64,000 nucleotides of DNA from VAZQ01 sp963841105 (GTDB lineage: Bacteria; Pseudomonadota; Alphaproteobacteria; Rhizobiales; Xanthobacteraceae), in NCBI GenBank assembly GCA_963841105.1, contig CAWJCB010000024.1:310001-374000 (forward strand), in the 5' to 3' direction. The notes beneath the pieces were generated by a model. The model searched no databases and was not told where the DNA came from. It saw only the letters and a list, made by a program, of their open reading frames with translations. The translations under genes were made by a program, and so were the position numbers. Positions 36,398-45,303 of the stretch are shown in pieces. Position 1 is the stretch's first letter, and each line of letters starts with the position of its first letter.

Positions 36398-36412
36398 GCC
36401 ATCAGCTCAATT
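36392..36412. terminator. Bidirectional hairpin spanning the hemB and D,D-carboxypeptidase stop codons
   Basis: AATTGAGC (36392-36399) pairs with GCTCAATT (36405-36412) around a CATCA loop. The two convergent stop codons lie inside the two arms. A short T-tract follows on the plus strand only weakly, so strength as a terminator is uncertain. Confidence 0.5.
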
Positions 36413-37558
36413 TCGCTGGCCCGACCACCACCAGCCCTGCGGACTGGGCGTTGCGCGCGAGTGGGCGGCAACTGGAAGGCGGGCGGCTGCGGTTGCCCGG
36501 GCGGTGCGCGGTCGCGGCTTTGCCGCCTCAGCCTGCGGCTCTGTTTGCGGCTCGGATCTGCGGCTCCGCCGCTTTGTGTCAGCCGGCTCCGAGCTGGTGC
36601 TGGCCAATGTCGGCGCCGCGCTTCCACTCGGATCCACGACCGCTTCCGGGCGACGCGCGACCGCTTTGGCGATGTTTTCCTCGATGAGTTGGCGCATGCG
36701 GGCGTCACGCGCCGCGTTCGATTTCCCGCCCAGCACCACGGCGACGATATGCTTGTCGTCGCGGCGCGTCGATGTCACCAGGTTGTATCCGGAAGCTTCC
36801 GTGTAACCGGTTTTGATTCCATCAACGCCCTTGACGTTTCCCAGGAGACCATTGTGATTGCGTATCTCTTGGTTGCGATAACGAAAGCTCGGCAACGAGA
36901 AATAACGATACAGGATTGGAAATCGGGCTTGCACCGCACGACCGAGAATGGCCTGATCGCGAGCGGTGGTATTCTGCTCGTCGGCGGGCAGGCCCGAGGC
37001 GTTGATGTATGTGGTGTTCGCCATGCCGAGCGCTCTCGCCTTCTCGGTCATGAGATTTGCAAAATCCGGTTCGGTGCCGCCAACGGCTTCGCCGACCACG
37101 ACGGCAGCATCGTTGGCTGATCTGGTGACCATCCCCTTGATGGCATCCTCGACGGTGATCGTCTGATTGGCTTTGAGGCCCAGCTTTGTCGGCGTCTGCG
37201 CCGCCGCGTGCGTCGAAATTTGCAGCGGGGTGTCGAGCTTGAACTTCCCCGCTTCGATCTGCTCGAACAGCATGTAGAGCGTCATGATCTTGGTCAGCGA
37301 CGCCGGATGCCGCGGCTCGTCCGGGCTCTCCTCGTGAAGCACCTGATCTGAATTTGCATCGACGACAATGGCGGCGTAGGGCGGGTTGTAATTGCGCCCG
37401 TGAACGACGCGATGCTTGGCTTGCTCCTTAGTGTGTTGCTTGGAGTGGCGCGCGCTGCGCGCCTCCGCGCTATCCCAGCTCGTGGCCACCACTGACAGGG
37501 ACGCCAGCAGGCCTATAACTGCCAGTCGATGCGACGGCACGAGAAAACCCAGCCCCAT
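36407..37558 (-). CDS. D-alanyl-D-alanine carboxypeptidase (penicillin-binding protein 5/6 type)
   Basis: 383 residues. The N-terminus has a signal peptide (LAVIGLLASLSVVATSWDSA). Penicillin-binding motifs: SLTK at 87-90, SAN at 147-149, and KTG at 249-251 (GIKTGYTEASG), typical of DacA/DacF. The usual C-terminal PBP5 domain is replaced by about 80 residues rich in Pro, Arg and Ala (KRRSRRSEPQTEPQAEAAKP) without a clear amphipathic anchor helix. Trims pentapeptides in the periplasm. Confidence 0.93.
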   Translation of the reverse strand: MGLGFLVPSHRLAVIGLLASLSVVATSWDSAEARSARHSKQHTKEQAKHRVVHGRNYNPPYAAIVVDANSDQVLHEESPDEPRHPASLTKIMTLYMLFEQIEAGKFKLDTPLQISTHAAAQTPTKLGLKANQTITVEDAIKGMVTRSANDAAVVVGEAVGGTEPDFANLMTEKARALGMANTTYINASGLPADEQNTTARDQAILGRAVQARFPILYRYFSLPSFRYRNQEIRNHNGLLGNVKGVDGIKTGYTEASGYNLVTSTRRDDKHIVAVVLGGKSNAARDARMRQLIEENIAKAVARRPEAVVDPSGSAAPTLASTSSEPADTKRRSRRSEPQTEPQAEAAKPRPRTARATAAARLPVAAHSRATPSPQGWWWSGQRN

Positions 37559-37854
37559 GGTAAACGCTCCGGTCGGCGTTCGCGAATTCCAGCCGGTTCG
37601 CGAAGGCGGTCATCATAGAATACTTTGGTCTCCCGGCTGTGATCCTGGCGCCACAGTTGAAAAAAATCGGCGACTTATAAGCCGGCAGCCATGCCCCGTT
37701 AACTATTGTCATGCCCGCGGGTTGTGCGCGCAGGAGAGCAGCACTGCTGGCACCGGCGGTTAACGATGCTCGCTTCGGCCGTGGCACTCTCGATGTTTTG
37801 TCGTCCAAGGGGTACTCTTGGTTCATCTTGCGCTTTCCATCACCGAGGATCCAG

Positions 37855-38136
37855 ATGCAGGCAACCTTGGATCATCACGTCATCGCGGAGAGTGACGCGA
37901 TCATCGAAACCGGCGGCTACGCCTATTTTCCAAAATCTGCCGTGCGTATGGAGTGGCTCGAAAAGTCGCCCAAGACCAGCTCCGACCTGGCCTGCCCGCA
38001 CGGCGTGCAGTTCTATGATGTCGTCATTGACGGGGTGCGCCACGAGCGCGCCGCGTGGTCCTACGAAGAGCCGCTGGCGCGCATGAAGGACGTGGCCCAT
38101 CGATTCGGGTTTTGGAAGGAGGTCAAGGTGGCCTGA
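37855..38136 (+). CDS. DUF427 family protein
   Basis: 93 residues covering the whole DUF427 fold: HHVIAESDAIIETGGYAYFP, YDVVIDGVRHERAAWSYEEP, FGFWKEVKVA. ATG 37855 has GAGGA six bases upstream; the preceding in-frame sequence is not part of the family. Function unknown. Confidence 0.87.
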   Translation: MQATLDHHVIAESDAIIETGGYAYFPKSAVRMEWLEKSPKTSSDLACPHGVQFYDVVIDGVRHERAAWSYEEPLARMKDVAHRFGFWKEVKVA

Positions 38137-38149
38137 GGGCAACCACCCA

Positions 38150-40657
38150 TCACGCGCGCATTGTTTCGATGGAGCGGCGCAACGCCGCGATCAGGGTTTT
38201 GCTTCGGCCGAGCTTTGTTTCCTCCAAATCAAGAATGTGACCGAAGCCTCGCCGCTTCAAGGCGAGCACATCGATGCGCCGTGCCTGGGTCTCCTTCCCT
38301 GCCGCGTCGCAGACGATGTCGATGAGACGATCGAGAGCGTGGAGCCGCCCAAGAAGATAGTCGTTTTCGCGATAGGCACGCGACAAGAACGCCGCGAAAT
38401 GCCCGAACGCTGTGCCTTTCAGGCTGTCAGCTCCATCGAACCTCACGAGCGCGTGCGCATCATCCGGACTGATGCGGTCGATCAGTATTTCACGAAACTC
38501 ATTGACGCCGAGCGGACCCACTATCGGAAAGGTCAACACGTCCCAGAAAGGAAATCCGAGATAATTGATCAGCACCTCTCGGCGCGCTGCCGCGTGCCAT
38601 TCGCGAGCATCCAGCCCTGCCAACAGACTGTCGAGATCGCGGGTCGCACCCTTAAGATCGATATCGACTCCCAGTCGATGGATCAGCTCGTCGAGCTTGT
38701 CGCCGTGCCGATCAACAAATGCATTGGCATAGGATGCAATGTTCTCAACCTGGCCGACGGACGGCTCACATGGAAAAATCTCACTTGCAAGCGACCGGAC
38801 ATCAGCACTGTAATATTCGGCGTTGCCGCGAAGTCGTATCGCATCGAGTCGATGGTACAAATCACGCTTGAGTCGATCGACATTTTGCGGGCTAAAGCCA
38901 CTGAAGCGGTCTTGTCCGATCAGTTGATAGAGCCGGTTCTGTCCCTCGATCAGGAACTGCAGGCGCCGCTCGCGATACTTGACATCGAAGGTGAGGAGAT
39001 AATCGACCCAGGGAGGAAAGGAGCCCGCGCTCTGCGCCTCGAAGTCCAGACCGGCGCCGTAAGTGCTGTCGTAGACAATTTTCCTGCGCACCGCCCAGGC
39101 ATCGATGATCTCCGATACCATTCGGGATAGGGGCGATTGCCTTGGCATGCCCCGCAGCAGAACGATCACCTGCGCTCCGAAGGCCCGCACGGATGCGAGC
39201 TTAAGGCGCACATAGGCTTGATACGTGAAACCGGCGTCCACCGCCACGTGTGCATTCACCTGCTCGCGCCAGGAACGCAAATCCTCGCTCGAAACCGGTC
39301 GATCGACCGCCGAGGCGACAACCTTGGTCACCAGATCGCTTACGTGCGGGCGCGCGCTGTCTATGATCGCTCGCAGGCGTCGAACCTGATCGTTGAATTG
39401 AGCCACCCGCTCCAGTTCCTCGGTCACCGGCTGCGTGCTCGGGATATCAGAGAGCGCAGCGCGGAGCGTGGAGAAGAAGCCAGGGGTACTCTGCACCCGA
39501 TTGGAGACGGCGGATTGAGGATGCGGGTCGATATAGAGAAGGCGCCGGTCAATTTCGCGATAAGCAGGCCGGCCGTGGATCGCCGAGATCGCTTCCTGAA
39601 ATGGACGATTGTTGAGCACGGAGCCGTCGATAAACGGCACTGTCGCGGGATCGATGCCGGCGCGAACGTGGTCGGGAAACTCATTTGCGAGGAACTCGGC
39701 GCGGCGCGGCCAGCTGCCATGCCTTTCCGCCACCACCTCGTCCATTTCCAGCACTCGCGCTGGCGGGAAAGCGCCCGGAAATGATGAAGTGGCACGCGCG
39801 GCAAAAGCCAGCCCCGCCGCGTTATCAAGATCGAAATCGCTTTCGACCTTGCCGTTCGCGTGCCGGCGATAGCCGAAGTGCAGAATGTGCCGATGCTCCA
39901 ATTCGTGGATGAGGGGGGGATCGTGAATTTGCACGAGTTGCTCGTAGCCGTGATAGTCGGTCACCGTCACGAACAGATCGAGCGATTGACCGGAAGGAAG
40001 AAGCGAGGCTTGCAAATGCTGCGCCGGGCGCATCGAGGTCACGGCATCGTACATAAGCCGGGCCATCACATGCCCGTCGAGGGGCGGCTTGAACCAACGG
40101 GAACGCACGAACAACGAGAGTTTCTGCCGCACTTCCATGTCCTGGATGGACTTAACCCATCCGCTCGCAGCGGCAATCCAGATGAACGGCAGAAGGAACC
40201 ACTTGCTCAATGATCCGGCGCGCGCCTCGGAGGCCAACAGAACGCTGACGTCGGCGTTGTCGATCCATAGATTTCGCAGCGCGTCCATGCGCAAATCGTG
40301 GCTCAAGGCGCGCGCAAGCATTGTCCCGTTGATGCCGCCGGCGGACGCGCCGGCAATGATATCAACGATGACGCGCAGCTCGACCTCGCGGCCGACCTCT
40401 CGCAACAGCTCGAAATAGACCGGTTCGCTATCGAATTCCGCGTCCTCTGCATCGAAAGTATCGAAAAAGCTTGCATCCGCCCGTAGTCCGCGATCCTTGA
40501 TCTCGTGCAGCGCGCGGGACGCACGCACAAGCTTGAGAACTTCTTTGCTGATGCCGTGCATATAGACGGCGAGAGAAATCCCGCCAAAGCAAACCAATGC
40601 AATTCGCAGCTCCTTCTCGCGCAAGTTGCCTACTCCGATCAGGTTGATCCATTCCAT
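38150..40657 (-). CDS. Large patatin-like phospholipase family protein
   Basis: 835 residues. Patatin catalytic dyad visible: nucleophile Ser105 in IIAGASAGGING and Asp344 in PFIDGSVLNNRP; oxyanion segment ALVCFGGISLAVYMHGI near residue 25. The patatin domain ends near residue 370, followed by about 460 residues without recognisable motif, including a Tyr/Arg-rich stretch near 545-590. Such 'patatin plus long C-terminal region' proteins occur in Proteobacteria and Actinobacteria. The start lies at the edge of a palindromic repeat; ATG 40657 is preferred over ATG 40669, which is inside the repeat, but neither has a clear ribosome binding site. Confidence 0.87.
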   Translation of the reverse strand: MEWINLIGVGNLREKELRIALVCFGGISLAVYMHGISKEVLKLVRASRALHEIKDRGLRADASFFDTFDAEDAEFDSEPVYFELLREVGREVELRVIVDIIAGASAGGINGTMLARALSHDLRMDALRNLWIDNADVSVLLASEARAGSLSKWFLLPFIWIAAASGWVKSIQDMEVRQKLSLFVRSRWFKPPLDGHVMARLMYDAVTSMRPAQHLQASLLPSGQSLDLFVTVTDYHGYEQLVQIHDPPLIHELEHRHILHFGYRRHANGKVESDFDLDNAAGLAFAARATSSFPGAFPPARVLEMDEVVAERHGSWPRRAEFLANEFPDHVRAGIDPATVPFIDGSVLNNRPFQEAISAIHGRPAYREIDRRLLYIDPHPQSAVSNRVQSTPGFFSTLRAALSDIPSTQPVTEELERVAQFNDQVRRLRAIIDSARPHVSDLVTKVVASAVDRPVSSEDLRSWREQVNAHVAVDAGFTYQAYVRLKLASVRAFGAQVIVLLRGMPRQSPLSRMVSEIIDAWAVRRKIVYDSTYGAGLDFEAQSAGSFPPWVDYLLTFDVKYRERRLQFLIEGQNRLYQLIGQDRFSGFSPQNVDRLKRDLYHRLDAIRLRGNAEYYSADVRSLASEIFPCEPSVGQVENIASYANAFVDRHGDKLDELIHRLGVDIDLKGATRDLDSLLAGLDAREWHAAARREVLINYLGFPFWDVLTFPIVGPLGVNEFREILIDRISPDDAHALVRFDGADSLKGTAFGHFAAFLSRAYRENDYLLGRLHALDRLIDIVCDAAGKETQARRIDVLALKRRGFGHILDLEETKLGRSKTLIAALRRSIETMRA

Positions 40658-40663
40658 GAAAGT

Positions 40664-40770
40664 CGTCATTCCGGGGCGCCGCGAAGCGGCGAGCCCGGAA
40701 TCCAGTAAACTCCGCCGGTGATTACTGGATTCCGGGCTCTCGGCCTTTCAGGCCTCGACCCGGAATGACG
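40664..40770. repeat. Intergenic palindromic repeat (CGTCATTCCGGGGC type)
   Basis: Arms CGTCATTCCGGGGCGCCGCG and CGACCCGGAATGACG, with internal CCCGGAATCCAGTAA/TTACTGGATTCCGGG. It separates the threonine dehydratase end from the patatin start and covers the patatin ribosome binding region. Confidence 0.85.
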
Positions 40771-40802
40771 CGGCATATGATTCGAATTTCGGAAACGTTA
40801 AA

Positions 40803-42025
40803 CTAGTCCATCGTGCTTGCGGTATCGATCCAAACCGGATGGAAACCCTCGACCTCCAGCGCCTGGAAGATCTCCTCGGCGTGCGTTTGATCGCGCGTTT
40901 CTATCGTAACATCCAGCTTGGCGCCCTTCGCAGGCACGTCGAGAAAGAGCCGCCGGTGATCGACCTCGAGAATGTTGGCGCCAAGATCCCCCAGGCGCGT
41001 GGCAATCTGCCCAAGCACGCCCGGACGGTCCGGAATGGTCAAACGGAACGAGACGATACGGTCCTCGCGCTCAAGCTCACGCACCATGACGGAGGCCAGT
41101 ATGCGGGGATTATGTTGCCTCCGCACAGCACAAGGCCGACCCTGCGGCCGCGGAATTTTTCTGGATTGACCAGCATCGCACCGAGGCCGGCAGCGCCGGC
41201 TCCTTCGGCCATGGTTTTCTGCAAGGTGAGGTACACATTCACCGCCCGCTCAAGATGCGCCTCATCCACGAGCACGATCTCTGACACCAGCTCGCGCACG
41301 ACAGGGAGCGCCAGAATGCCCACATTCTTGACGGCTATGCCCTCGGCCAGGGTGGGGCCGCCGCATGGCCGGTCTTGTCCGTGCAAAGCGTTCCAGAACG
41401 ACGGGTAGAGCGCCGCCTCCGCGCCGACAATCTCGATTGCCGGTTCGACAGCGCGCGCCGAAATCGCGTTCCCGGCAATGAGCCCGCCCCCGCCGACAGG
41501 GATGACCAGCATGTCCAGGTCAGGCGCCTCTTCCAACATTTCAAGGGCGATGGTGCCTTGGCCGGCAATGACCAGAGGATCGTCATAGGGGTGAACCCAG
41601 CTAAGGCCGCGTTCCCGCGCAAGCGCCTCAGCGCGCACCTGAGCCTCCGCGACAGTTTCCCCTTCGAGCACGACTTCCGCATGATAAGCCTCGGTCGCCT
41701 CGACCTTCACAAACGGCGTCGTTACCGGCATGACGATGGTCGCCGGGATTCCCAGCCGCGCGGCGTGATAGGCGACGGCCTGCGCATGGTTCCCTGCCGA
41801 CATGGCGATCACCCCCTGAGAGCGCTCTGCTTCGCTCAACGACGCCAGCTTGTTAAAGGCGCCGCGTTCCTTGAACGAGTTGGTGACCTGAAGGTTTTCG
41901 TATTTCACGAACACTTCAGCGCCGGTGAGGGCGGAGAGCTTTGGAGCTGGCAGCATAGGGGTTCGAAGCACCTGTCCTGCTATTGTGCGCCGCGCAAGCT
42001 CAATGTCAGCGATTGTCACGGCCAT
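40803..42025 (-). CDS. ilvA: Threonine ammonia-lyase with C-terminal ACT domain, frameshifted
   Basis: About 407 residues; PLP-dependent conversion of threonine to 2-oxobutanoate. The PLP-lysine is in TNSFKERGAFNKLA, glycine loop is PVGGGGLIAGNAI, and VGLVLCGGNI closes the catalytic domain. At 41111-41112 one base is missing; the other frame continues NPRILASVMVRELEREDRIV and then an ACT domain (LTIPDRPGVLGQIATRLGDL, ANILEVDHRR), giving the normal GGNI(D/N)PRIL junction. Length and ACT domain fit the short catabolic/biosynthetic IlvA type. The frameshift in a conserved motif argues for a sequencing error. Confidence 0.92.
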
Positions 42026-42090
42026 GCGCCGCCTTCCTTCTCCTTCGCGCGTGACTACGTGTCTTGGGCCCGGCCGGCATGTCTATGTCC

Positions 42091-42120
42091 TCCCTCCAAG
42101 CCCCTCCAAGTCCCTCCAAG
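42091..42120. repeat. Three tandem copies of a 10-bp unit
   Basis: (T/C)CCCTCCAAG is repeated three times at 42091, 42101 and 42111, followed by CCCTTGGGAAGGG, which can fold back on the units. Lies in the 200-bp divergent gap between ilvA and the RDD gene. No function is apparent. Confidence 0.75.
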
Positions 42121-42225
42121 CCCTTGGGAAGGGTGCCTTGGTCCCGCTTTTTATGGCACACTGAGCGCACCTGTTGCGGCGTGACCATTACGGTCCTGTG
42201 GCGGGCTTGGACGAGGATGTTTCCC

Positions 42226-42764
42226 ATGACCGACAGCGGACCGCGAAAGATCGGAGTATCGATCGACGTCAAGCCGCATGCCTATGATCCAATGGTCAGC
42301 CCCGAACTGTTCGATGGCGTGCTCGCCCGGCGCTGCATCGCGTTCCTGATCGATGTCACGATCGTCACGGTGCCGGTGCTGCTCGCGGCGCTGTTCATCT
42401 TCATTTTCGGTTTCTCACTCTCGGCCTGGGCTGGGCGCTGTATTGGCTGCTCTCGCCAGCAGCTGTGATTTGGGCCATTCTCTATTACGGGTGGACGTTT
42501 GGCAGCCCCGCTTCGGCGACGATTGGCATGCGGATCATGGATCTCGAAATGCGTACCTGGTACGGATCGCCGGCCTATTTTGTTTTAGGGGCGGTGCATG
42601 CAGTCGTCTACTGGATCACGGTATCGTTCCTGACGCCGTTTGTCCTGCTGATTGCGTTTTTCAATCATCGAAAGCGGCTTCTGCATGACATGCTGGTCGG
42701 AACGATCGTCATCAATAATGCGAATCGCGCTCAGTCGCTGCGTCACCCGCCGTGGAACCTCTGA
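42226..42764 (+). CDS. RDD family membrane protein, frameshifted
   Basis: About 179 residues with two or three membrane segments. The RDD motif region is LARRCIAFLIDVTIVTVPVL. Near 42410-42411 one base is missing; the other frame reads FLTLGLGWALYWLLSPAAVI then WAILYYGWTFG and KRLLHDMLVGTIVI, as expected for the family. Function unknown (possible transport). Located between ilvA and bpt, its usual neighbour in Rhizobiales. Confidence 0.85.
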
Positions 42765-42841
42765 AAACGCAATTGGATTTGACCAAGGACGCCAAGCGGG
42801 TGATGTTGGTAGCAACTTCAATGCTCTCTGCTTAAGCCGCC

Positions 42842-43594
42842 GTGACCCAGCATTCGCGCAATACGCCGCAATTTTATCTGACCGCCCCCTCCCCGTGCCC
42901 TTATCTCCCGGGCCAAGAGGAACGCAAGGTGTTTACTCATCTGGTCGGCGAGCGGGCCGGAGAGTTGAATGATCTCCTTACCCATGGCGGTTTCCGCCGC
43001 AGCCAGTCGATTGCGTACCGGCCCGCCTGCGAAACCTGTCGCGCCTGTGTCTCGGTGCGAGTCGTGGCGGAGGACTTCAGGCCGACGCGCAGCATGCGGC
43101 GCATCATGGAGCGCAATAGCGATCTGATTGGCGAAATGCGGGTCGCAGTACCCACCTCGGAGCAGTACGGAGTATTCCGTTCGTATCTCGATGCCCGCCA
43201 TCGCGACGGCGGCATGGCGGATATGACGGTGCTCGATTATGCCATGATGGTCGAAGACAGCCACGTCCAAACCCGGATGGTCGAATACCGTCGGCCCATG
43301 GGCGCCGACGTTGTCAGGAATGGGCAGACCGCAGGCGAGCTCGTTGCCGTCGCACTCACCGACGTCCTGAGTGACGGGCTTTCGATGGTCTACTCGTTCT
43401 TCGATTCCCAACACGCCTCGCGCTCACTCGGCACATTCATGATCCTGGATCACATCGCACGATGCAGGCGCATGGGACTGGCTTTCGCGTATTTGGGTTA
43501 TTGGGTGCAAGGCTCGCGCAAGATGGACTACAAAGGGCGCTTTCTGCCTCAACAGCGGCTCAGCCCGGACGGGTGGAAGCTCGTCGAAGCGTGA
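42842..43594 (+). CDS. bpt: Aspartate/glutamate leucyltransferase (Bpt, ATE family)
   Basis: 250 residues; attaches Leu from tRNA to N-terminal Asp/Glu for the N-end-rule pathway. CETCRACVSVRV near residue 60, CxxC-containing and typical of the ATE N-domain, and the C-domain segments YSFFDSQHASRSLGTFMILD and YLGYWVQGSRKMDYKGRF are family hallmarks. The start is GTG 42842 with no strong ribosome binding site. Confidence 0.94.
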   Translation: MTQHSRNTPQFYLTAPSPCPYLPGQEERKVFTHLVGERAGELNDLLTHGGFRRSQSIAYRPACETCRACVSVRVVAEDFRPTRSMRRIMERNSDLIGEMRVAVPTSEQYGVFRSYLDARHRDGGMADMTVLDYAMMVEDSHVQTRMVEYRRPMGADVVRNGQTAGELVAVALTDVLSDGLSMVYSFFDSQHASRSLGTFMILDHIARCRRMGLAFAYLGYWVQGSRKMDYKGRFLPQQRLSPDGWKLVEA

Positions 43595-43606
43595 GCCTTA
43601 AGCTGG

Positions 43607-43737
43607 GTCATCGCCCGCTTCAGGCGGGCGATCCAGTAAGCGCCACCCATTGGGGGATACACCTGCTGGTTGCCCGGCCACATTCAACCGAGCTGCCGAG
43701 GCTACCGGATGCCCCGCCTGCGCGTTTGGCATGACGG
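43607..43737. repeat. Intergenic palindromic repeat (GTCATCGCCCGC/GGATGCCCCGCC type)
   Basis: Starts GTCATCGCCCGCTTCAGGCG and GGCGATCCAGTAAGCG, ends GGATGCCCCGCCTGCG and ATGACGG. Lies between convergent bpt and mntH. Related to copies at 26997 and 58759. Confidence 0.8.
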
Positions 43738-43749
43738 TGGCCCTGAGTC

Positions 43750-45114
43750 TCAACCAGCGATCTGGTCGAAGATCAGCTTGCCGTTGAGCGCAATGAGCGT
43801 CGCAGCAATCATCACAGCCAGGGCGGTAACCCAGCGCGCCGCTATGAGCGCTCCCATCTTGCGGCGGTCGGCGGTGAATAGAACCAACGGTACGATCGAG
43901 AACGGCAATGCAAGCCCAAGCGCCACTTGGCTGAAGATCAACAGCTTTGCCGTTCCGGCCTCCCCGTAGAGAATCGCAATTACCGCAGCCGGTACGATGG
44001 CGATGGCTCGAGTAGTGAGGCGCCGCGCCCAGGCCGGCAATCGCAAATCAACAAAACCTTCCATGACAATCTGTCCCGACAGCGTCGCCGTCACTGTCGA
44101 GTTCAGGCCACAGCACAAGAGCGCGATCCCGAACAGGGTCGGGGCAATAGCCGATCCGAGGAGAGGCGCCAGGAAAGCGTGCGCCTGGTCCAACTCCGCG
44201 ACATCGGTCTTTCCGGCTTTGTAAAATGTTGCCGCCGCGAGAATGAGGATGGAAGCGTTGATAAGCAGCGCGAACATGAGTGCAATGGTTGAATCGAGCG
44301 TTGCAAGCCTGATCGCCTCGCGCTTGTCTTCAATCGAGTTGCCAAACCGGCGCGTCTGTACGACGCCGGAGTGCAAATACAGGTTGTGCGGCATCACGGT
44401 TGCGCCGATGATTCCGATGGCAAGATACAGCATATCGGGGTTGCTGATTATTCTGGAGGTGGGCGCAAAGCCGATAAGGACGCCGCTCCAATCAGGATGC
44501 GCCAGCGCTATCTGAACGGCGAAGCAGGCGGCGATAATACCGAGGAGGGTCACCACAAACGATTCCACCCAGCGAAATCCGAGGCGTTGCATCCCAAGAA
44601 TGATGAACACGTCGAGCGCCGTGATGATGACCCCGACCTCCAGAGGTATCTTGAAGAGCAGATTGAGACCGATCGCAGTCCCGATGACTTCGGCAAGGTC
44701 TGTGGCGCATATCGCCATTTCCGTGATGATCCACAACGCCACCGACACGGCGCGTGGAAAGGCGTCCCGGCAGGCCTGCGCCAGATCGCGTTGCGCGCCG
44801 ATACCGAGCCGCGCGCACAACGCCTGCAGCAGAATGGCCATCAGATTTGAGAGAAGCGCGATTGAAAGCAGCGCGTAACCGAATTTGGAGCCACCCGCCA
44901 GCGAGGTGGCCCAGTTGCCCGGATCCATGTAACCGACGGCAACGAGATAACCCGGACCGAGAAATGCGATGAGCTTTTTCCATAACGGGCCCCGCGGCCG
45001 CGTTGCGATGGAGCCAAAGACGTCGGAGAGCGAGGGGGCGCCCCGCGCGCGCCGCCATCCCGGCTCGGAAATCGGCGCCGCCGGCGCTTCTGCAGGACGA
45101 GATGATACCGCCAT
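43750..45114 (-). CDS. mntH: Nramp-family divalent metal (Mn2+) transporter
   Basis: 454 residues with eleven or so membrane segments; H+-coupled Mn2+/Fe2+ uptake. Metal-site motifs: DPGN in VGYMDPGNWATSLAGG (first segment) and MPHN in ATVMPHNLYLHSGVVQ (sixth segment). Length normal, with an extra 35-residue Ala/Pro/Arg-rich N-terminus. A perfect palindrome at 45145-45169, 31 bp upstream, is a likely operator. Confidence 0.94.
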   Translation of the reverse strand: MAVSSRPAEAPAAPISEPGWRRARGAPSLSDVFGSIATRPRGPLWKKLIAFLGPGYLVAVGYMDPGNWATSLAGGSKFGYALLSIALLSNLMAILLQALCARLGIGAQRDLAQACRDAFPRAVSVALWIITEMAICATDLAEVIGTAIGLNLLFKIPLEVGVIITALDVFIILGMQRLGFRWVESFVVTLLGIIAACFAVQIALAHPDWSGVLIGFAPTSRIISNPDMLYLAIGIIGATVMPHNLYLHSGVVQTRRFGNSIEDKREAIRLATLDSTIALMFALLINASILILAAATFYKAGKTDVAELDQAHAFLAPLLGSAIAPTLFGIALLCCGLNSTVTATLSGQIVMEGFVDLRLPAWARRLTTRAIAIVPAAVIAILYGEAGTAKLLIFSQVALGLALPFSIVPLVLFTADRRKMGALIAARWVTALAVMIAATLIALNGKLIFDQIAG

Positions 45115-45144
45115 ATTTGCAATGCCTTAGCACCGCTTCGTACG

Positions 45145-45169
45145 CTAGTTGCGAATAATTTGCAACTAG
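45145..45169. promoter_or_regulatory. Palindromic operator candidate (Mur/Fur-like box) upstream of mntH
   Basis: CTAGTTGC-GAATAATTT-GCAACTAG, a perfect 8-bp inverted repeat around a 9-bp A/T-rich centre. Rhizobial Mur (Fur-family manganese regulator) sites have TTGCA/TGCAA arms around an A/T core, and this site lies just upstream of an Mn transporter. It may also act on the divergent antiporter gene. Confidence 0.7.
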
Positions 45170-45303
45170 GGTGCTGATCCGCGAAATTCAGGCACATCCT
45201 GCGGGCCGAGGGACGAAAGGAACGAACAGACAACGATTCGGATTAGCCCCTGCGCTGGTGTGCAGAAGCGGCCAAGATGAACACGCGTTTGCAGTGAGGG
45301 GAT

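Noticed and set aside
42091..42131. CCCTCCAAG repeats as a regulatory iteron array
   Set aside because: Only three units with no partner sites or plausible regulator; reported as a plain tandem repeat.
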